A stretch of DNA of 64,000 bases from Psychrobacter glacincola (GCA_001411745.2 LIQB01000004.1:186001-250000), one strand, 5' to 3'; shown: positions 26,470 to 35,722, numbered from the stretch's first letter. Notes: generated by a model from the sequence alone, not told the origin. Program-made: numbers and translations.

Positions 26470-26652
26470 TTAACGCTTACAGGTATTCATCCCAAGCATT
26501 TTATACAAAGGACAAAAGCGGAAGAGTGCTGTAAGTAAAGGCACTAAGCCAATCACGCCCCACCAGCTTTGAAAATACAAACCCAAGCCGATAATCACGA
26601 CACCCGCGATAATACGTAGTAAACGCTCAGTACTGCCGATATTAATTTCCAT
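26470..26652 (-). CDS. DUF2892 (YgaP-type) membrane protein
   Basis: 60 residues, two hydrophobic helices (LLRIIAGVVIIGLGLYF and WWGVIGLVPLLTALFRFCPLY). It matches the DUF2892 pattern with the conserved C-P-L-Y and a second Cys near the end (NTCKR). In E. coli YgaP this module is fused to a rhodanese, and stand-alone copies occur beside sulfur-transfer genes, as here. AAGGATT precedes the ATG. Confidence 0.8.
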   Translation of the reverse strand: MEINIGSTERLLRIIAGVVIIGLGLYFQSWWGVIGLVPLLTALFRFCPLYKMLGMNTCKR

Positions 26653-26818
26653 GGTTCAATCCTTAAGTGTGAAGGCTCAATGGTAGAGGAGTAATATAGC
26701 CATGTGTTTACGGTAAAGACTAGCATTATGATGGCTTATACTCGTATTGTGCTTACGTAACGTGATGCATGTTTATAATATTTGCTTATTCTGATGTCTA
26801 CTTATCCTGATATCTGTC

Positions 26819-27691
26819 TTATTGCCCAAGTACATTAATCGGTACTTTGAGATAACGGGTACCATTGTCTTCTGGCTCTGGGAAATGACCTGCATCGATG
26901 TTTACTTGTACCGATGGAATAATGAGACGCGGCATGTCAAGAGTGGCATCGCGGCGCTCACGCATTTGCACAAACTCTGCTTCATTGATGCCATCTTTGA
27001 CATGGATATTGCCCAGTTTCTGTGCAGCGACAGTCGTGGTTGGACAGTGCTGGCGACCCTTGCTTGGGTAATCATGGCACAGATATATTATCGTATCTTC
27101 AGGGAGCGCAAGGAGCTTCTTGATTGAGTGGTACAGCGTCTTGGCATCCCCACCTGGAAAGTCACAGCGAGCCGTCCCGACATCAGGAGCAAATAAAGTA
27201 TCACCAACAAAGACCACGGTCTTTTCATCATCAGTCGCAATATAGGCCATATCTGCCGGCGTATGACCCGGTACATACATGACCGTAATAGTAATATTGC
27301 CAAGCGCCAAAGTATCGCCCTCATCCGTTAGAATATCGAACTGGCTGGCATCGGTGCGAAAGCTTGTATCAAAGTTGAATATTTGCTTAAATATTTTTTG
27401 CACTTCGGTGATATGTTGACCGATTACCAACTGCCCGCCAAGTGTGTCTTTGACATGTATCGCGGCGGATATATGATCAGCATGCGCATGAGTCTCTATG
27501 ATGTAAACCAGCTCCCAGCCATGCTCGCGGACGAACCCTATCACCTCATCGACGCTAGTAGTACTCGTGCGCCCTGACTTAGCATCAAAATCCAATACAG
27601 GATCGATGATGGCACAGACTTGTTGTTGAACGTCCGCGAGTACGTGAGTATAAGTTTCTGTGTCGCTATGTAAGAATGAATGAACTTGCAT
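26819..27691 (-). CDS. MBL-fold persulfide dioxygenase (ETHE1/Blh-type)
   Basis: 290-residue metallo-beta-lactamase-fold protein. THAHADH gives the H-x-H-x-D-H metal motif, with later His in VPGHTPADM and an Asp in VGDTLF; PDVGTARCDFPGGDAKTLYHSI is typical of ETHE1-type persulfide dioxygenases and of Blh from BigR operons. These non-haem iron enzymes oxidise glutathione persulfide to sulfite. GAGGTAGCC lies upstream of ATG 27691. It is divergent from an ArsR-type gene with the BigR cysteine pair, which supports sulfide detoxification over glyoxalase activity. Confidence 0.88.
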   Translation of the reverse strand: MQVHSFLHSDTETYTHVLADVQQQVCAIIDPVLDFDAKSGRTSTTSVDEVIGFVREHGWELVYIIETHAHADHISAAIHVKDTLGGQLVIGQHITEVQKIFKQIFNFDTSFRTDASQFDILTDEGDTLALGNITITVMYVPGHTPADMAYIATDDEKTVVFVGDTLFAPDVGTARCDFPGGDAKTLYHSIKKLLALPEDTIIYLCHDYPSKGRQHCPTTTVAAQKLGNIHVKDGINEAEFVQMRERRDATLDMPRLIIPSVQVNIDAGHFPEPEDNGTRYLKVPINVLGQ

Positions 27692-27851
27692 GGCTACCTC
27701 TTTGCTTTTAGATGAATATTTTATTTTTTGATAAATTGTTCAGTATAATATGCACCAGCTTCTACTTATCGTATTGACCGCCACATATTTATCAACGATG
27801 CATACCAATATAACAACGATTTAACATTTTATCAATTTATATAATGTAAAT

Positions 27852-27883
27852 AATGATAACTTGCTATCCGTGGCAATATCATT
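27852..27883. promoter_or_regulatory. Inverted repeat in the dioxygenase / bigR-like divergent region
   Basis: AATGATA and TATCATT, extended by TTGC/GCAA after a two-base bulge, in the 258-base gap between the two divergent genes. A plausible repressor operator; the region is very AT-rich, so chance cannot be excluded. Confidence 0.35.
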
Positions 27884-27949
27884 GATAATTAATCTTATCT
27901 TAGTTATTAATCCTAAATTTTTTATTATGTCTTATATAAGGAGCTTGCT

Positions 27950-28339
27950 CTGACTACTTCTACTTCAGCATTGAGCACCTCGACTACTTGCATTGATGAT
28001 GCGTCATCTAGCGTAGCAGACTTTGCACCTAAAGACCTTGCTGAGCAAATGCAGCAAGCGTCCATGCAAGCCAGCCAATTATTAAAGTCGCTTTCACATC
28101 CAGATCGCTTATTACTCTTATGTCAGTTGACTCAAGGAGAATATTGCGTCAGCGAGCTCGAAAGCTTAGTCGGTGTTGGTCAGCCAAGCTTGTCACAGCA
28201 GCTTGGTATTCTACGCAAAGATGCGCTGGTGACGACCCGCCGCGAAGGCAAGCAAATTTATTATAGTATTGCCAGCGACGATGCCTTGGCAGTGTTACAT
28301 TTATTGTATGAACGCTTTTGTGCCAAAACTGACAGCTAG
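27950..28339 (+). CDS. ArsR-family repressor, BigR/SqrR-type persulfide sensor
   Basis: About 122-129 residue winged-helix repressor. The DNA-reading helix lies at VSELESLVGVGQPSLSQQLGILRKDALV and the wing at TRREGKQIYYSI. Counting from TTG 27971, Cys51 and Cys117 are 66 residues apart, the spacing of the persulfide-sensing pair in BigR and SqrR. There is no ATG: a perfect AAGGAG lies seven bases before CTG 27950, while the alternative TTG 27971 has no site, so CTG may be the real start. An eight-codon ATG ORF (27927-27953) ends on the overlapping TGA. Likely represses the divergent dioxygenase and itself. Confidence 0.82.
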   Translation: MTTSTSALSTSTTCIDDASSSVADFAPKDLAEQMQQASMQASQLLKSLSHPDRLLLLCQLTQGEYCVSELESLVGVGQPSLSQQLGILRKDALVTTRREGKQIYYSIASDDALAVLHLLYERFCAKTDS

Positions 28340-28448
28340 TTTGTTGGCTTGAGTTTTTAGCATCACTTGTTAGCGTCATTTTTCAGCATAACTTTATGAA
28401 TTTAGCGCTTGGCTGTATTTAACCTTTTCTTTTATTCAATTTTTTCTA

Positions 28449-28558
28449 CTATAGTCGGTTCAATATAGTTTAGATACAAGGAAGGCAAGCGAAAGTACTA
28501 CAAATAGTAGACTAAGCGAGCCTGACACCGTATCTGATTTATATAGGATTGACTATAT
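28449..28558. repeat. Palindromic intergenic repeat before the SulP gene
   Basis: About 110 bases with imperfect 29-base terminal inverted repeats (TATAGTC... AGATAC and GTATCT... GACTATA). The centre also pairs with itself (AGGC/GCCT and CTAC/GTAG), so the whole can fold into one long hairpin. No coding capacity. It ends 19 bases before the SulP start. Confidence 0.7.
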
Positions 28559-28577
28559 ATTGTGATGACATATTGCT

Positions 28578-30287
28578 ATGCCTTCTATCGCCGCTCGTCT
28601 GATTCCTGCTTGGTTGCGTCAATACCAGCTGTCTGCCCTGCCAACTGACGTTGTTGCTGGGTTGGTGGTTGGGGTGCTCGTCATTCCGCAAAGCTTAGGT
28701 TATGCGGTATTGGCAGGATTACCACCCGTCTATGGACTCTACGCAGCCATCGTTCCCGTGCTGGTCTATGCATGGATAGGATCGAGTAATGTGCAAGCAG
28801 TAGGGCCTGTCGCTATTACTGCGATTATGACAGCCAGCAGTCTGCATCCTTATGCTACAGAGGGTACTCAGCAGTATATATTGATGGCAAGTTTGCTGTC
28901 ATTGATGGTTGGTACGATGTTATGGCTAGCAGGGCGGCTCAAGCTGGGCTGGATTATGCAGTTTATCAGTCGCGGCGTTTCAGCAGGCTTTATCAGTGGT
29001 GCAGCCGTATTAATTTTTATCAGTCAGCTTAAATACCTGACCGCGATTCCTATTGCGGGAAATAACTTAATCGGTTATCTATCAAGTATGCAAATGTATG
29101 CACGCCAGCTACATCCGCTAACCTTAGTTATTGGCGTCATGGCTTTTGCACTGTTGGTGGCCAATCGCTACGGTAGCAAATGGCTATGGAAATCCTGGTT
29201 ATCAGTGTCTTATGCCAAATGGGCTGAGCGACTATTTCCGCTTATTTTGCTCGGTATTGCGATTGTCTTGAGCATCAGCTTACACTGGACAACGAACGGC
29301 GTGGCCACGATTGAGAATATTCCACAAGGCTTACCAACCTTTACCCTGCCCTATGTACCAGACTTCGGTGAAGCGCTGAATTTATTACCTAGCGCAGGTT
29401 TGATGGCATTGATTATCTTTGTCTCTAGCAGCTCCGTCGCCAGCAACTATGCACGCCTGCGCGGTGAGGCTTTTAATGCCAATAGTGAGCTGACTGGACT
29501 GGGGCTTGCCAATATGGCAGGTGGCTTTTTTCAAAGCTTTACCGTCGCTGGCGGCTTTTCTCGCACCGCTATCAATGCCGACTCAGGTGCCAAAACACCA
29601 GTTGCAAGTTTAGTAACTGTGCTGGTCATGATTGCTGCTTTAATCGCTTTTGGCAATGTACTCGCACCACTGCCCTACGCTTTATTGGGTGCAACCATCA
29701 TGGCATCGATCATCGGTCTCATTGATATGGCAACCTTGAAGTCGGCATGGCAACGCGACCGTCTAGATGCAGCCAGCTTTTTGGCGGCATTCATCGGCGT
29801 ATTGATATTTGGATTAAATACTGGCTTGGTAATTGGTTTGATGGTGTCGTTTGCTAGCCTCATTTGGCAATCGAGTAAACCGCACGTCGCTGTGGTTGGT
29901 CAGCTAGCTGGCACAGGGCATTTTCGCAATATAAACCGTCACGACGTGGTGACCTTTAGCAACTTATTGATGCTGCGTATCGATGAGAGCTTATTTTTTG
30001 GCAATAGTGAATCCGTCCATCGCAGGGTCATACAAGCCACTCAGCAATATCCAGAAGCGCATGAGGTCATACTCATCATGTCAGCGGTCAATCATATTGA
30101 CTTGACCGGACAAGAGATGCTGATTAGCCTTAATCAAGAGCTGTTGAACCAAAATAAACATTTAAACTTTAGCTTTATTAAAGGGCCAGTAATGGACATC
30201 ATCGAGCATACTCCAGTCATTACCACCCTCTCAGGTCAAGTTTATTTAAGCACGATGGATGCGGTAAATGCGCTAAAAGATATCTAA
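28578..30287 (+). CDS. SulP family anion transporter with STAS domain
   Basis: 569-residue inner-membrane transporter of the SLC26/SulP family, which moves sulfate, bicarbonate or other anions. The N-terminus has the SulP signature GLVVGVLVIPQSLGYAVLAGLPPVYGLYA, about ten to twelve helices follow, and a cytoplasmic STAS domain occupies about residues 435-565 (VVTFSNLLMLRIDESLFFGN, VILIMSAVNHIDLTG). No good ribosome binding site precedes ATG 28578, and a palindromic repeat lies immediately upstream. Its position after the BigR-like gene suggests sulfate or sulfite handling, which is inference; a bicarbonate role is possible. Confidence 0.88.
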   Translation: MPSIAARLIPAWLRQYQLSALPTDVVAGLVVGVLVIPQSLGYAVLAGLPPVYGLYAAIVPVLVYAWIGSSNVQAVGPVAITAIMTASSLHPYATEGTQQYILMASLLSLMVGTMLWLAGRLKLGWIMQFISRGVSAGFISGAAVLIFISQLKYLTAIPIAGNNLIGYLSSMQMYARQLHPLTLVIGVMAFALLVANRYGSKWLWKSWLSVSYAKWAERLFPLILLGIAIVLSISLHWTTNGVATIENIPQGLPTFTLPYVPDFGEALNLLPSAGLMALIIFVSSSSVASNYARLRGEAFNANSELTGLGLANMAGGFFQSFTVAGGFSRTAINADSGAKTPVASLVTVLVMIAALIAFGNVLAPLPYALLGATIMASIIGLIDMATLKSAWQRDRLDAASFLAAFIGVLIFGLNTGLVIGLMVSFASLIWQSSKPHVAVVGQLAGTGHFRNINRHDVVTFSNLLMLRIDESLFFGNSESVHRRVIQATQQYPEAHEVILIMSAVNHIDLTGQEMLISLNQELLNQNKHLNFSFIKGPVMDIIEHTPVITTLSGQVYLSTMDAVNALKDI

Positions 30288-30504
30288 TCGGTCTGTGAGA
30301 CATATGTTGCTCAATCAAGCATAATTATTATTATGCTGTGACAAAATATAGATATGATAAAAGCTGTGTTATGCTAAATTGGTATAAGCCCTTAAAAAAT
30401 ACAGCCTTTAGAAGAGATACCTAAAGTACAGCCTTTATACAATGGCTCTTAGCTACAATACGATACCTCCAAACGTCTTTTAATATACGCGACCGAAGCT
30501 ACTT

Positions 30505-30831
30505 ATGACCGATAATTTAACCATTTATAAGCAAATTTATCCAAGCCAATGCACCAAGATCGCTGAGCTTGGCTACCGCTCCGTGCTCAATATTCGTCCT
30601 GATGCCGAGACAGAAGCGCAGCCCAATAGCGGCGACTTTACCAGTGCGACGGCAAAAGCCAACCTTACTTATCATCATTTACCCTTTGATGATGAGCGCT
30701 TGAGCATGGCGACTGTCGAGCAATTTGCGGCGTTTTATCGCTCGATGCCTAAACCGATATTGATGTTTTGCGGGACAGGTGCACGTGCTAAATTGTTGTA
30801 TCAAAGCGCATTGATGCAAGGTTTGTTGTAA
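30505..30831 (+). CDS. DUF442/TIGR01244 sulfurtransferase-like protein (first copy)
   Basis: 108 residues of the phosphatase-like fold found at the N-terminus of Blh proteins. YRSVLNIRPDAE matches the family's V-I-N-x-R-P-D-x-E, and the active loop is FCGTGARAK (Cys-x4-Arg kept). Such domains act as rhodanese-like sulfurtransferases next to persulfide dioxygenases. Paralogue of the next gene but quite divergent. Weak ribosome binding site. Confidence 0.78.
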   Translation: MTDNLTIYKQIYPSQCTKIAELGYRSVLNIRPDAETEAQPNSGDFTSATAKANLTYHHLPFDDERLSMATVEQFAAFYRSMPKPILMFCGTGARAKLLYQSALMQGLL

Positions 30832-30911
30832 AAACCGCTATACCTTATTGAAATATTTTAATCCAAGCGCAAAAGTTTCGTTTTTACGCTAAAAAATAAA
30901 AAGGAGCTCTT

Positions 30912-31244
30912 ATGAGCCATCAAATTAGTATTACCGGACAAATTACCCCTGATCAAGTACCTATGATTGCTGAAAATGGTTTTAAAACCATTATTAACAA
31001 CCGTCCAGATGGTGAAGAGCCGAACCAACCAACCAGCGCTGAGATTGAGGTCGCTGCTAAAAAAGCAGGTCTTGCTTATAAAGAAGTGTCTTTCGCTGGT
31101 AGTGAGCTTAATCAAAACCATGTCGAAGAATTTGCTGATTTCTTTAATCAAGCTGAACAGCCAATGCTGATCTTTTGCCGTACCGGTAACCGCTCAACAG
31201 GTATCTACGAAGCAGCTAAGCGTATGGATTTATTAGACGATTGA
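30912..31244 (+). CDS. DUF442/TIGR01244 sulfurtransferase-like protein (second copy)
   Basis: 110 residues, same fold as the preceding gene: ISITGQITPDQVPMIAENGFKTIINNRPDGEEPNQP, then LIFCRTGNRSTGIYE with the canonical C-R-T-G-x-R active loop. A strong AAGGAGC precedes the ATG and a strong terminator follows. It lies 80 bases after the first copy; the gap can form an AGCG...CGCT hairpin. Probable role: moving sulfane sulfur to or from the dioxygenase pathway. Confidence 0.82.
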   Translation: MSHQISITGQITPDQVPMIAENGFKTIINNRPDGEEPNQPTSAEIEVAAKKAGLAYKEVSFAGSELNQNHVEEFADFFNQAEQPMLIFCRTGNRSTGIYEAAKRMDLLDD

Positions 31245-31273
31245 TAGTGATTTAAATATAATTACTACTGCTG

Positions 31274-31309
31274 AAAAACGCCCGTCCAAATTTTGGATGG
31301 GCGTTTTTT
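31274..31309 (+). terminator. Terminator after the sulfurtransferase genes
   Basis: A very strong 15- to 16-base stem (AAAAACGCCCGTCCAA / TTGGATGGGCGTTTTT) with six T. Confidence 0.93.
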
Positions 31310-31393
31310 ATTGGAATTACTAAACTATAGACTGGTTAATTTTTAATATTGAGCACATAATAAAATACTACTTATACAGCTCAATAGGATTTT

Positions 31394-32143
31394 ATGATGC
31401 AAAAACCGCTACTCATCATCGGCAATAAAAACTATTCGTCATGGTCATTACGAGCTTGGCTATTACTCAAAGCTTTCAATATTAACTTCGATGAGCAACT
31501 GATTGAGCTGTTTCATCCATCCGCGATACCCATTCTCAATGAGCGTGCGCCAACAGGCAAAGTGCCAGTTTTGGTCTATGCTCAAGATGATGAAAAAGTC
31601 ACGGTCTGGGATACTTTAGCGATTGCCATTCATGCCAATGATTATTTGACAGAATTAGATCTTTGGACAGGATTGAGGAAGTCTGACGCTGAGACCAATA
31701 CTAGAAATAGAATAAATAGCGCTTATTGCCAAAGCATCATCGCGGAAATGCACTCAGGGTTCATGGGCATTCGTAGTGAGATGCCGATGAACATTCGAGC
31801 GACGGCGAAGATACAACCCAGCAATGCATGCTTAAATGATATCGCGCGTATAGAAACAATATTCGAAGATTGCCTGAAAGAGCGCTCAAAAGACAGCTAC
31901 TTGCTTGGTTCATTTACGGCTGCTGATGCTTTTTTCGCACCAGTTATTCTACGTTTGCAAACGTATGCCGATGCCTCTGACATAGTATTAAAGCCAACGA
32001 CCAAACAGTATTGTGAGACGATGTTAAACAATCCTCATCTACAGGCTTGGCGGGAGGCAGCACTTGAAGAAACTCGCGTAATTAAAGAAGATGAAGCAGG
32101 TGAGATACTTTCGGTGGTTGGGGTGTTGGCTGACCAAAAGTAA
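31394..32143 (+). CDS. Glutathione S-transferase family protein
   Basis: 249 residues. The N-terminal thioredoxin-like domain starts LLIIGNKNYSSWSLRAWLLLKA, with the catalytic Ser/Tyr region of the beta/zeta-like bacterial GSTs and the cis-Pro in TGKVPVLVY. The C-terminal helical domain has LLGSFTAADAFFAPVILRL (N-capping motif). Likely detoxifying transferase, substrate unknown. AGGATTT precedes two ATG codons, 31394 and 31397. Ends convergent with a secreted-protein gene only 16 bases away. Confidence 0.87.
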   Translation: MMQKPLLIIGNKNYSSWSLRAWLLLKAFNINFDEQLIELFHPSAIPILNERAPTGKVPVLVYAQDDEKVTVWDTLAIAIHANDYLTELDLWTGLRKSDAETNTRNRINSAYCQSIIAEMHSGFMGIRSEMPMNIRATAKIQPSNACLNDIARIETIFEDCLKERSKDSYLLGSFTAADAFFAPVILRLQTYADASDIVLKPTTKQYCETMLNNPHLQAWREAALEETRVIKEDEAGEILSVVGVLADQK

Positions 32144-32159
32144 ATCATTGAAAACGAGC

Positions 32160-32981
32160 CTAATAATTATCTTTTAAAGGATATTCATTAGGCTCTATAT
32201 AGCCTTTGTTTTTTTGATAATTAATATGATAAGTAGCGTTATGATATTTCTTGCCTTTCACAAATCCATTGAGTGTTATTTCTAAAGGATAAAACCCATT
32301 AACCGTTTTACGACTATCGATGGCAAAAGTAGTTTTGGTATTATCGCACTCTGACATATTCTCTTCACATTTCCCAACGTCTTCGTTGTTATGATCCATG
32401 CCTATCCAACTCTCTTTGATACCTCCTCCATCGGGTATTAATATGACTAGGTAATCGTTGTAGTACCCTTGGATTGCGTTGCTATGCTTATTTAAAAACC
32501 CCCACGCATTCGGTCCGAACTTCTGTAAACGCCATTTAGAAAGACCAAAACCAAAACTTCCAGCGGTCATGGTAGGATTTGCTGATTCTACTTGCCAGCT
32601 ACTACCTTGTGGTTTCAATACAAGCATACCGACCAAACCACTGTCAAAGCGAGTGTCAGTATACTCCAACGCTTCACCATCCTCGTTAAAACTAGCGTTA
32701 CCTTTCACCACTATATATAAACGTTTACCTTTATCAGTCTCTAATACTCGTTGTCTGTCGATTTCAATACAATAGCCCGTAAACTCCCGCTCTCCAGTTA
32801 AACCATTATAAGGCCCTGAGGGTGCAATGATACCTTGGCACTGTTGAGCCTTATTATAGATAGGATAGTATTCTTTAATAATCTCATTAACGCTTTTTGC
32901 CGATGCAACATTTGATAAGCTCATAAGCGTAATCGCACCAACAGCGCTTAAAGTTATTTTTGCTACTTTAGATTTTGCCAT
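32160..32981 (-). CDS. Secreted protein of unknown function, paralogue 1
   Basis: 273 residues with a Sec signal peptide (VAKITLSAVGAITLMSLSNVASA). The mature part opens SVNEIIKEYYPIYNKAQQCQGI and has GYCIEIDRQ, LYIVVKGNASFNEDGEA, FDSGLVGMLVLKPQGSSWQVESANP, KWRLQKFGPNAWGFLN and a closing region NGFYPLEITLNG. The alternating strands suggest a beta-sandwich. Paired Cys (QQC, GYC, GKCEENMSEC) could form disulfides. I do not recognise the family. It is clearly homologous over its whole length to the next gene upstream and 88 bases from it, so the pair arose by tandem duplication. Confidence 0.8.
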   Translation of the reverse strand: MAKSKVAKITLSAVGAITLMSLSNVASAKSVNEIIKEYYPIYNKAQQCQGIIAPSGPYNGLTGEREFTGYCIEIDRQRVLETDKGKRLYIVVKGNASFNEDGEALEYTDTRFDSGLVGMLVLKPQGSSWQVESANPTMTAGSFGFGLSKWRLQKFGPNAWGFLNKHSNAIQGYYNDYLVILIPDGGGIKESWIGMDHNNEDVGKCEENMSECDNTKTTFAIDSRKTVNGFYPLEITLNGFVKGKKYHNATYHINYQKNKGYIEPNEYPLKDNY

Positions 32982-33069
32982 GCTTTATCTTTCCCTAAAC
33001 GCTTAACAGTTATTTTTTGCGACAGCTGCAGCGTGATGTACATTACGATATAAACAATAAAGTCGACAC

Positions 33070-33930
33070 TTAAAAACTGACATCTTTCATTGGATAATCA
33101 TTAGGTACTTGATACCCTAATCGGGGTTGATACTTAATAAGATAGACTTGATTTTTATATACCTTATCATCTTCAAAACCGTTTAGCGTAATCTCTAATG
33201 GATAAAAACCATTAATTATCGTCTTTTTATCAACGCCTAGCTTAGCCTTTAAAAGTGTACAAGTACTGGCATCAGGGTTGCTACAGCCTCCTGCTGACCC
33301 AGATCCTCCATTAGAATGTTCATACTTGGCTTCTACCCAGCTTCTTCTAATATTACTCTTGTCTGGCGTAAGTAAAATAAAAGCTGACCCTGAATGAACC
33401 CAATGCGAGTCACTATGAATATTAATAAATCCCCACTTATCAGGGGCAACTTGTATCAGCTTCCAGTCTTTTAGACCTTTACCAGAAGCACCTGCATTCA
33501 TCGCTGGATTGGCAGATTCTACTTCCCAGCCTGAACCTTGTGGCTTTAGAACAAACATGCCTACTAGACCAGAAAAGACGTGTGCCCCATACGCTTCGCT
33601 ACCATCTTCATTAAAACCTATGTCGCCAGTTACCGATACATATAACCTTGTACCCTGCTTGGTTTGTACCTTTAATTGTCTATCAATTTTAATACAGTAA
33701 CCGTTTTGATAAAGTATGCCTTCGCCATCTGATGAACCGTTATTAGCCATAATACCTCGACACTGCTTTGTCTCATTATAGATGGGATAGTATTCATTCA
33801 GAATCTCATTGACGGTTTGCCCTGCATAAGCATTGGTTACACTGAATAGTACAAATATAAAAGCTAGGCATTTAGCCCAATAATTATTTTTGCGAATTGC
33901 ATATCTATTTTTCACTATTAAGGTTCTCAT
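33070..33930 (-). CDS. Secreted protein of unknown function, paralogue 2
   Basis: 286 residues with a signal peptide ending VTNAYAG. It shares with its neighbour TVNEILNEYYPIYN, GYCIKIDRQ, LYVSVTGDIGFNEDGS, FSGLVGMFVLKPQGSGWEVESANPAM, KWGFIN, SRRSW-like and NGFYPLEITLNGF segments; roughly half of positions look identical. It differs by a Gly/Ser-rich loop with Cys pairs (GGSGSAGGCSNPDASTC). The ribosome binding site is weak. Function unknown; a periplasmic or secreted role is inferred. Confidence 0.78.
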   Translation of the reverse strand: MRTLIVKNRYAIRKNNYWAKCLAFIFVLFSVTNAYAGQTVNEILNEYYPIYNETKQCRGIMANNGSSDGEGILYQNGYCIKIDRQLKVQTKQGTRLYVSVTGDIGFNEDGSEAYGAHVFSGLVGMFVLKPQGSGWEVESANPAMNAGASGKGLKDWKLIQVAPDKWGFINIHSDSHWVHSGSAFILLTPDKSNIRRSWVEAKYEHSNGGSGSAGGCSNPDASTCTLLKAKLGVDKKTIINGFYPLEITLNGFEDDKVYKNQVYLIKYQPRLGYQVPNDYPMKDVSF

Positions 33931-33990
33931 AAAATATTAACGAACATAAGTTAATTTATAATTTTTTACAAGTAGTATATCAGCACCCAT

Positions 33991-34017
33991 AAAAAAACCA
34001 CCTCAAAAGAGGTGGCT
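33991..34017 (-). terminator. Terminator of ahpF
   Basis: On the minus strand GCCACCTC TTTT GAGGTGGT forms a stem followed by seven T, about 30 bases beyond the ahpF stop. Confidence 0.85.
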
Positions 34018-34045
34018 TGTTAGACTAAATTTAGCGTGAAATAAC

Positions 34046-35623
34046 TTACTGCATAACCAAGTACTCGAACGCTGACAGTGCAGCTTTTGAACCCTCGCCC
34101 ATCGCAATATTAATTTGCTTAAATGGCACAGTCGTGACGTCACCACAAGCAAAGATACCTTTGCGATCAGTACGGCAGCGCTCATCAATCTCAATCTCGC
34201 CAAAACGGTTCAAATCAACAAAGCCTTTGACAAACGCAGAGTTCGGTACTAAGCCGATCTGTACAAACACCCCTGCCAAGTCACGCTCATGAGTATCACC
34301 TGTACTGCGATCTTGATAAACGATCGAAGTCACTTTACCATCAGTCGCTTTAATTTCTTGCGTCGCTGCGCCAGTGATAAATTCGATATTGGCTTTCTCT
34401 TTGGCTTTGTTAATCAACACCTGATCCGCTTTTAAATCATCCGCGAACTCAAGCACGGTCACATGCTTCACGATACCAGCAAGATCTAATGCCGCTTCGA
34501 TACCAGAGTTACCACCACCGACGACAGCAATATCTTTACCCTTAAAGAATGGGCCATCACAGTGAGCACAGAAAGCCACGCCTTTACCGATGTTTTCTTC
34601 TTCACCTGGAACACCAAGCTTACGCCACTGAGCACCCGTCGCTAAGATAATACTGCGTGTCTCAAACGTCTCACCCGTATTTAGATGAATGCGATAGTTT
34701 TCATCTTCTGTCTCACTAATTTCTTTGACGCTGACGTGCTCTTTTAAAGTAATATCGTATTCGCGTAAATGTTTTTCAAAGTTCGCTGATAGCTCAGTAC
34801 CCGTGGTTAAAGGCACAGAAATCAAGTTTTCGATATCCTGCGTGTCTTTCACCTGTCCGCCGATACGATCAGCAACCATCGTCACTTTTAAGCCTTTACG
34901 CGCGGTATAAATTGCAGCGGCAACGCCAGCTGGACCTGCACCAATAATGGTCACATCTTGCTGCTCTAACTGCTCAGCATCGTCATCAGCTTCTGCTAAC
35001 AAGTCAGGAAATTGCTCTTGCAACTTTCCAATCAATTTTGCCGTGTCGATGAGACCATTGGCAAACGGTTTACCATTTAAGAATACCGCTGGTACACCTT
35101 GGATGTTATTAGCATCAACCTGCTCTTGGAATAGAGCACCATCAATCATCTCGTTGCTAATACCATCGTTCAATAGTGCAAACTGGTTGAGCGCTTGCAC
35201 CACTTCTGGGCAACTATGGCAAGATAGCGACACGTAAGTTTGAAACTGTAGTGGCTTATTAAAACGCTTAATCAGCTTTTGAATACTTTCATCCAATTTT
35301 AGCGTATGACCACCAGCTTGCAAAATAGCCAAAATCAGCGAGGTAAATTCATGACCACCGGGAATACCACTAAAGACGATACCCGTATCAGTCAATGCAC
35401 CATCGACATGACTGACCACTTTAAAGCTAATTGGACTTGGTAAGCTATCATCAGTTGCTGTTGCATCAAAATTGATTTTATCTGTGGTGCCAGCGATTTT
35501 AGTCAAAAAATCAATCAATTCAGCACGCTTGCTATGTTCGCCACTACCCAATACAAAGGTAATTGGACGAGTCATTTTTTCGCTATAACTTTTGATGGCA
35601 TCTAATAAACTTTTATCTATCAT
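34046..35623 (-). CDS. ahpF: Alkyl hydroperoxide reductase subunit F
   Basis: 525-residue flavoprotein that passes electrons from NAD(P)H to AhpC. The N-terminal double-thioredoxin-like domain has the redox pair in [10 protein letters not shown]; then come the FAD site [17 protein letters not shown], the thioredoxin-reductase-type redox pair in [10 protein letters not shown], the NAD site [15 protein letters not shown] and a C-terminal FAD site ([15 protein letters not shown]). GAGGAAC precedes ATG 35623. Unusually for the pair, ahpF is separated from ahpC by a gene on the other strand, so the two have separate promoters. Palindromes at 35723-35740 and 35846-35863 lie upstream. Confidence 0.96.
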   Translation of the reverse strand: MIDKSLLDAIKSYSEKMTRPITFVLGSGEHSKRAELIDFLTKIAGTTDKINFDATATDDSLPSPISFKVVSHVDGALTDTGIVFSGIPGGHEFTSLILAILQAGGHTLKLDESIQKLIKRFNKPLQFQTYVSLSCHSCPEVVQALNQFALLNDGISNEMIDGALFQEQVDANNIQGVPAVFLNGKPFANGLIDTAKLIGKLQEQFPDLLAEADDDAEQLEQQDVTIIGAGPAGVAAAIYTARKGLKVTMVADRIGGQVKDTQDIENLISVPLTTGTELSANFEKHLREYDITLKEHVSVKEISETEDENYRIHLNTGETFETRSIILATGAQWRKLGVPGEEENIGKGVAFCAHCDGPFFKGKDIAVVGGGNSGIEAALDLAGIVKHVTVLEFADDLKADQVLINKAKEKANIEFITGAATQEIKATDGKVTSIVYQDRSTGDTHERDLAGVFVQIGLVPNSAFVKGFVDLNRFGEIEIDERCRTDRKGIFACGDVTTVPFKQINIAMGEGSKAALSAFEYLVMQ

Positions 35624-35722
35624 GTTTGTTCCTCATCATTACTGGATATGTAACGGCAACTGTCAAGTTGCTCGTTCAAATATAGACTATTTGGTATTAA
35701 TAATTTTATCTAAAATATTATA

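Noticed and set aside
27927..27960. Programmed frameshift (prfB-like) at the BigR-like gene
   Set aside because: AGGAG, CTC and TGA-C look similar to the prfB site, but a +1 shift leads to the wrong frame; the repressor frame would need a -1 shift.
30400..30437. Direct repeat TACAGCCTTTA, two copies
   Set aside because: Short, AT-rich, and without further structure; no functional argument.
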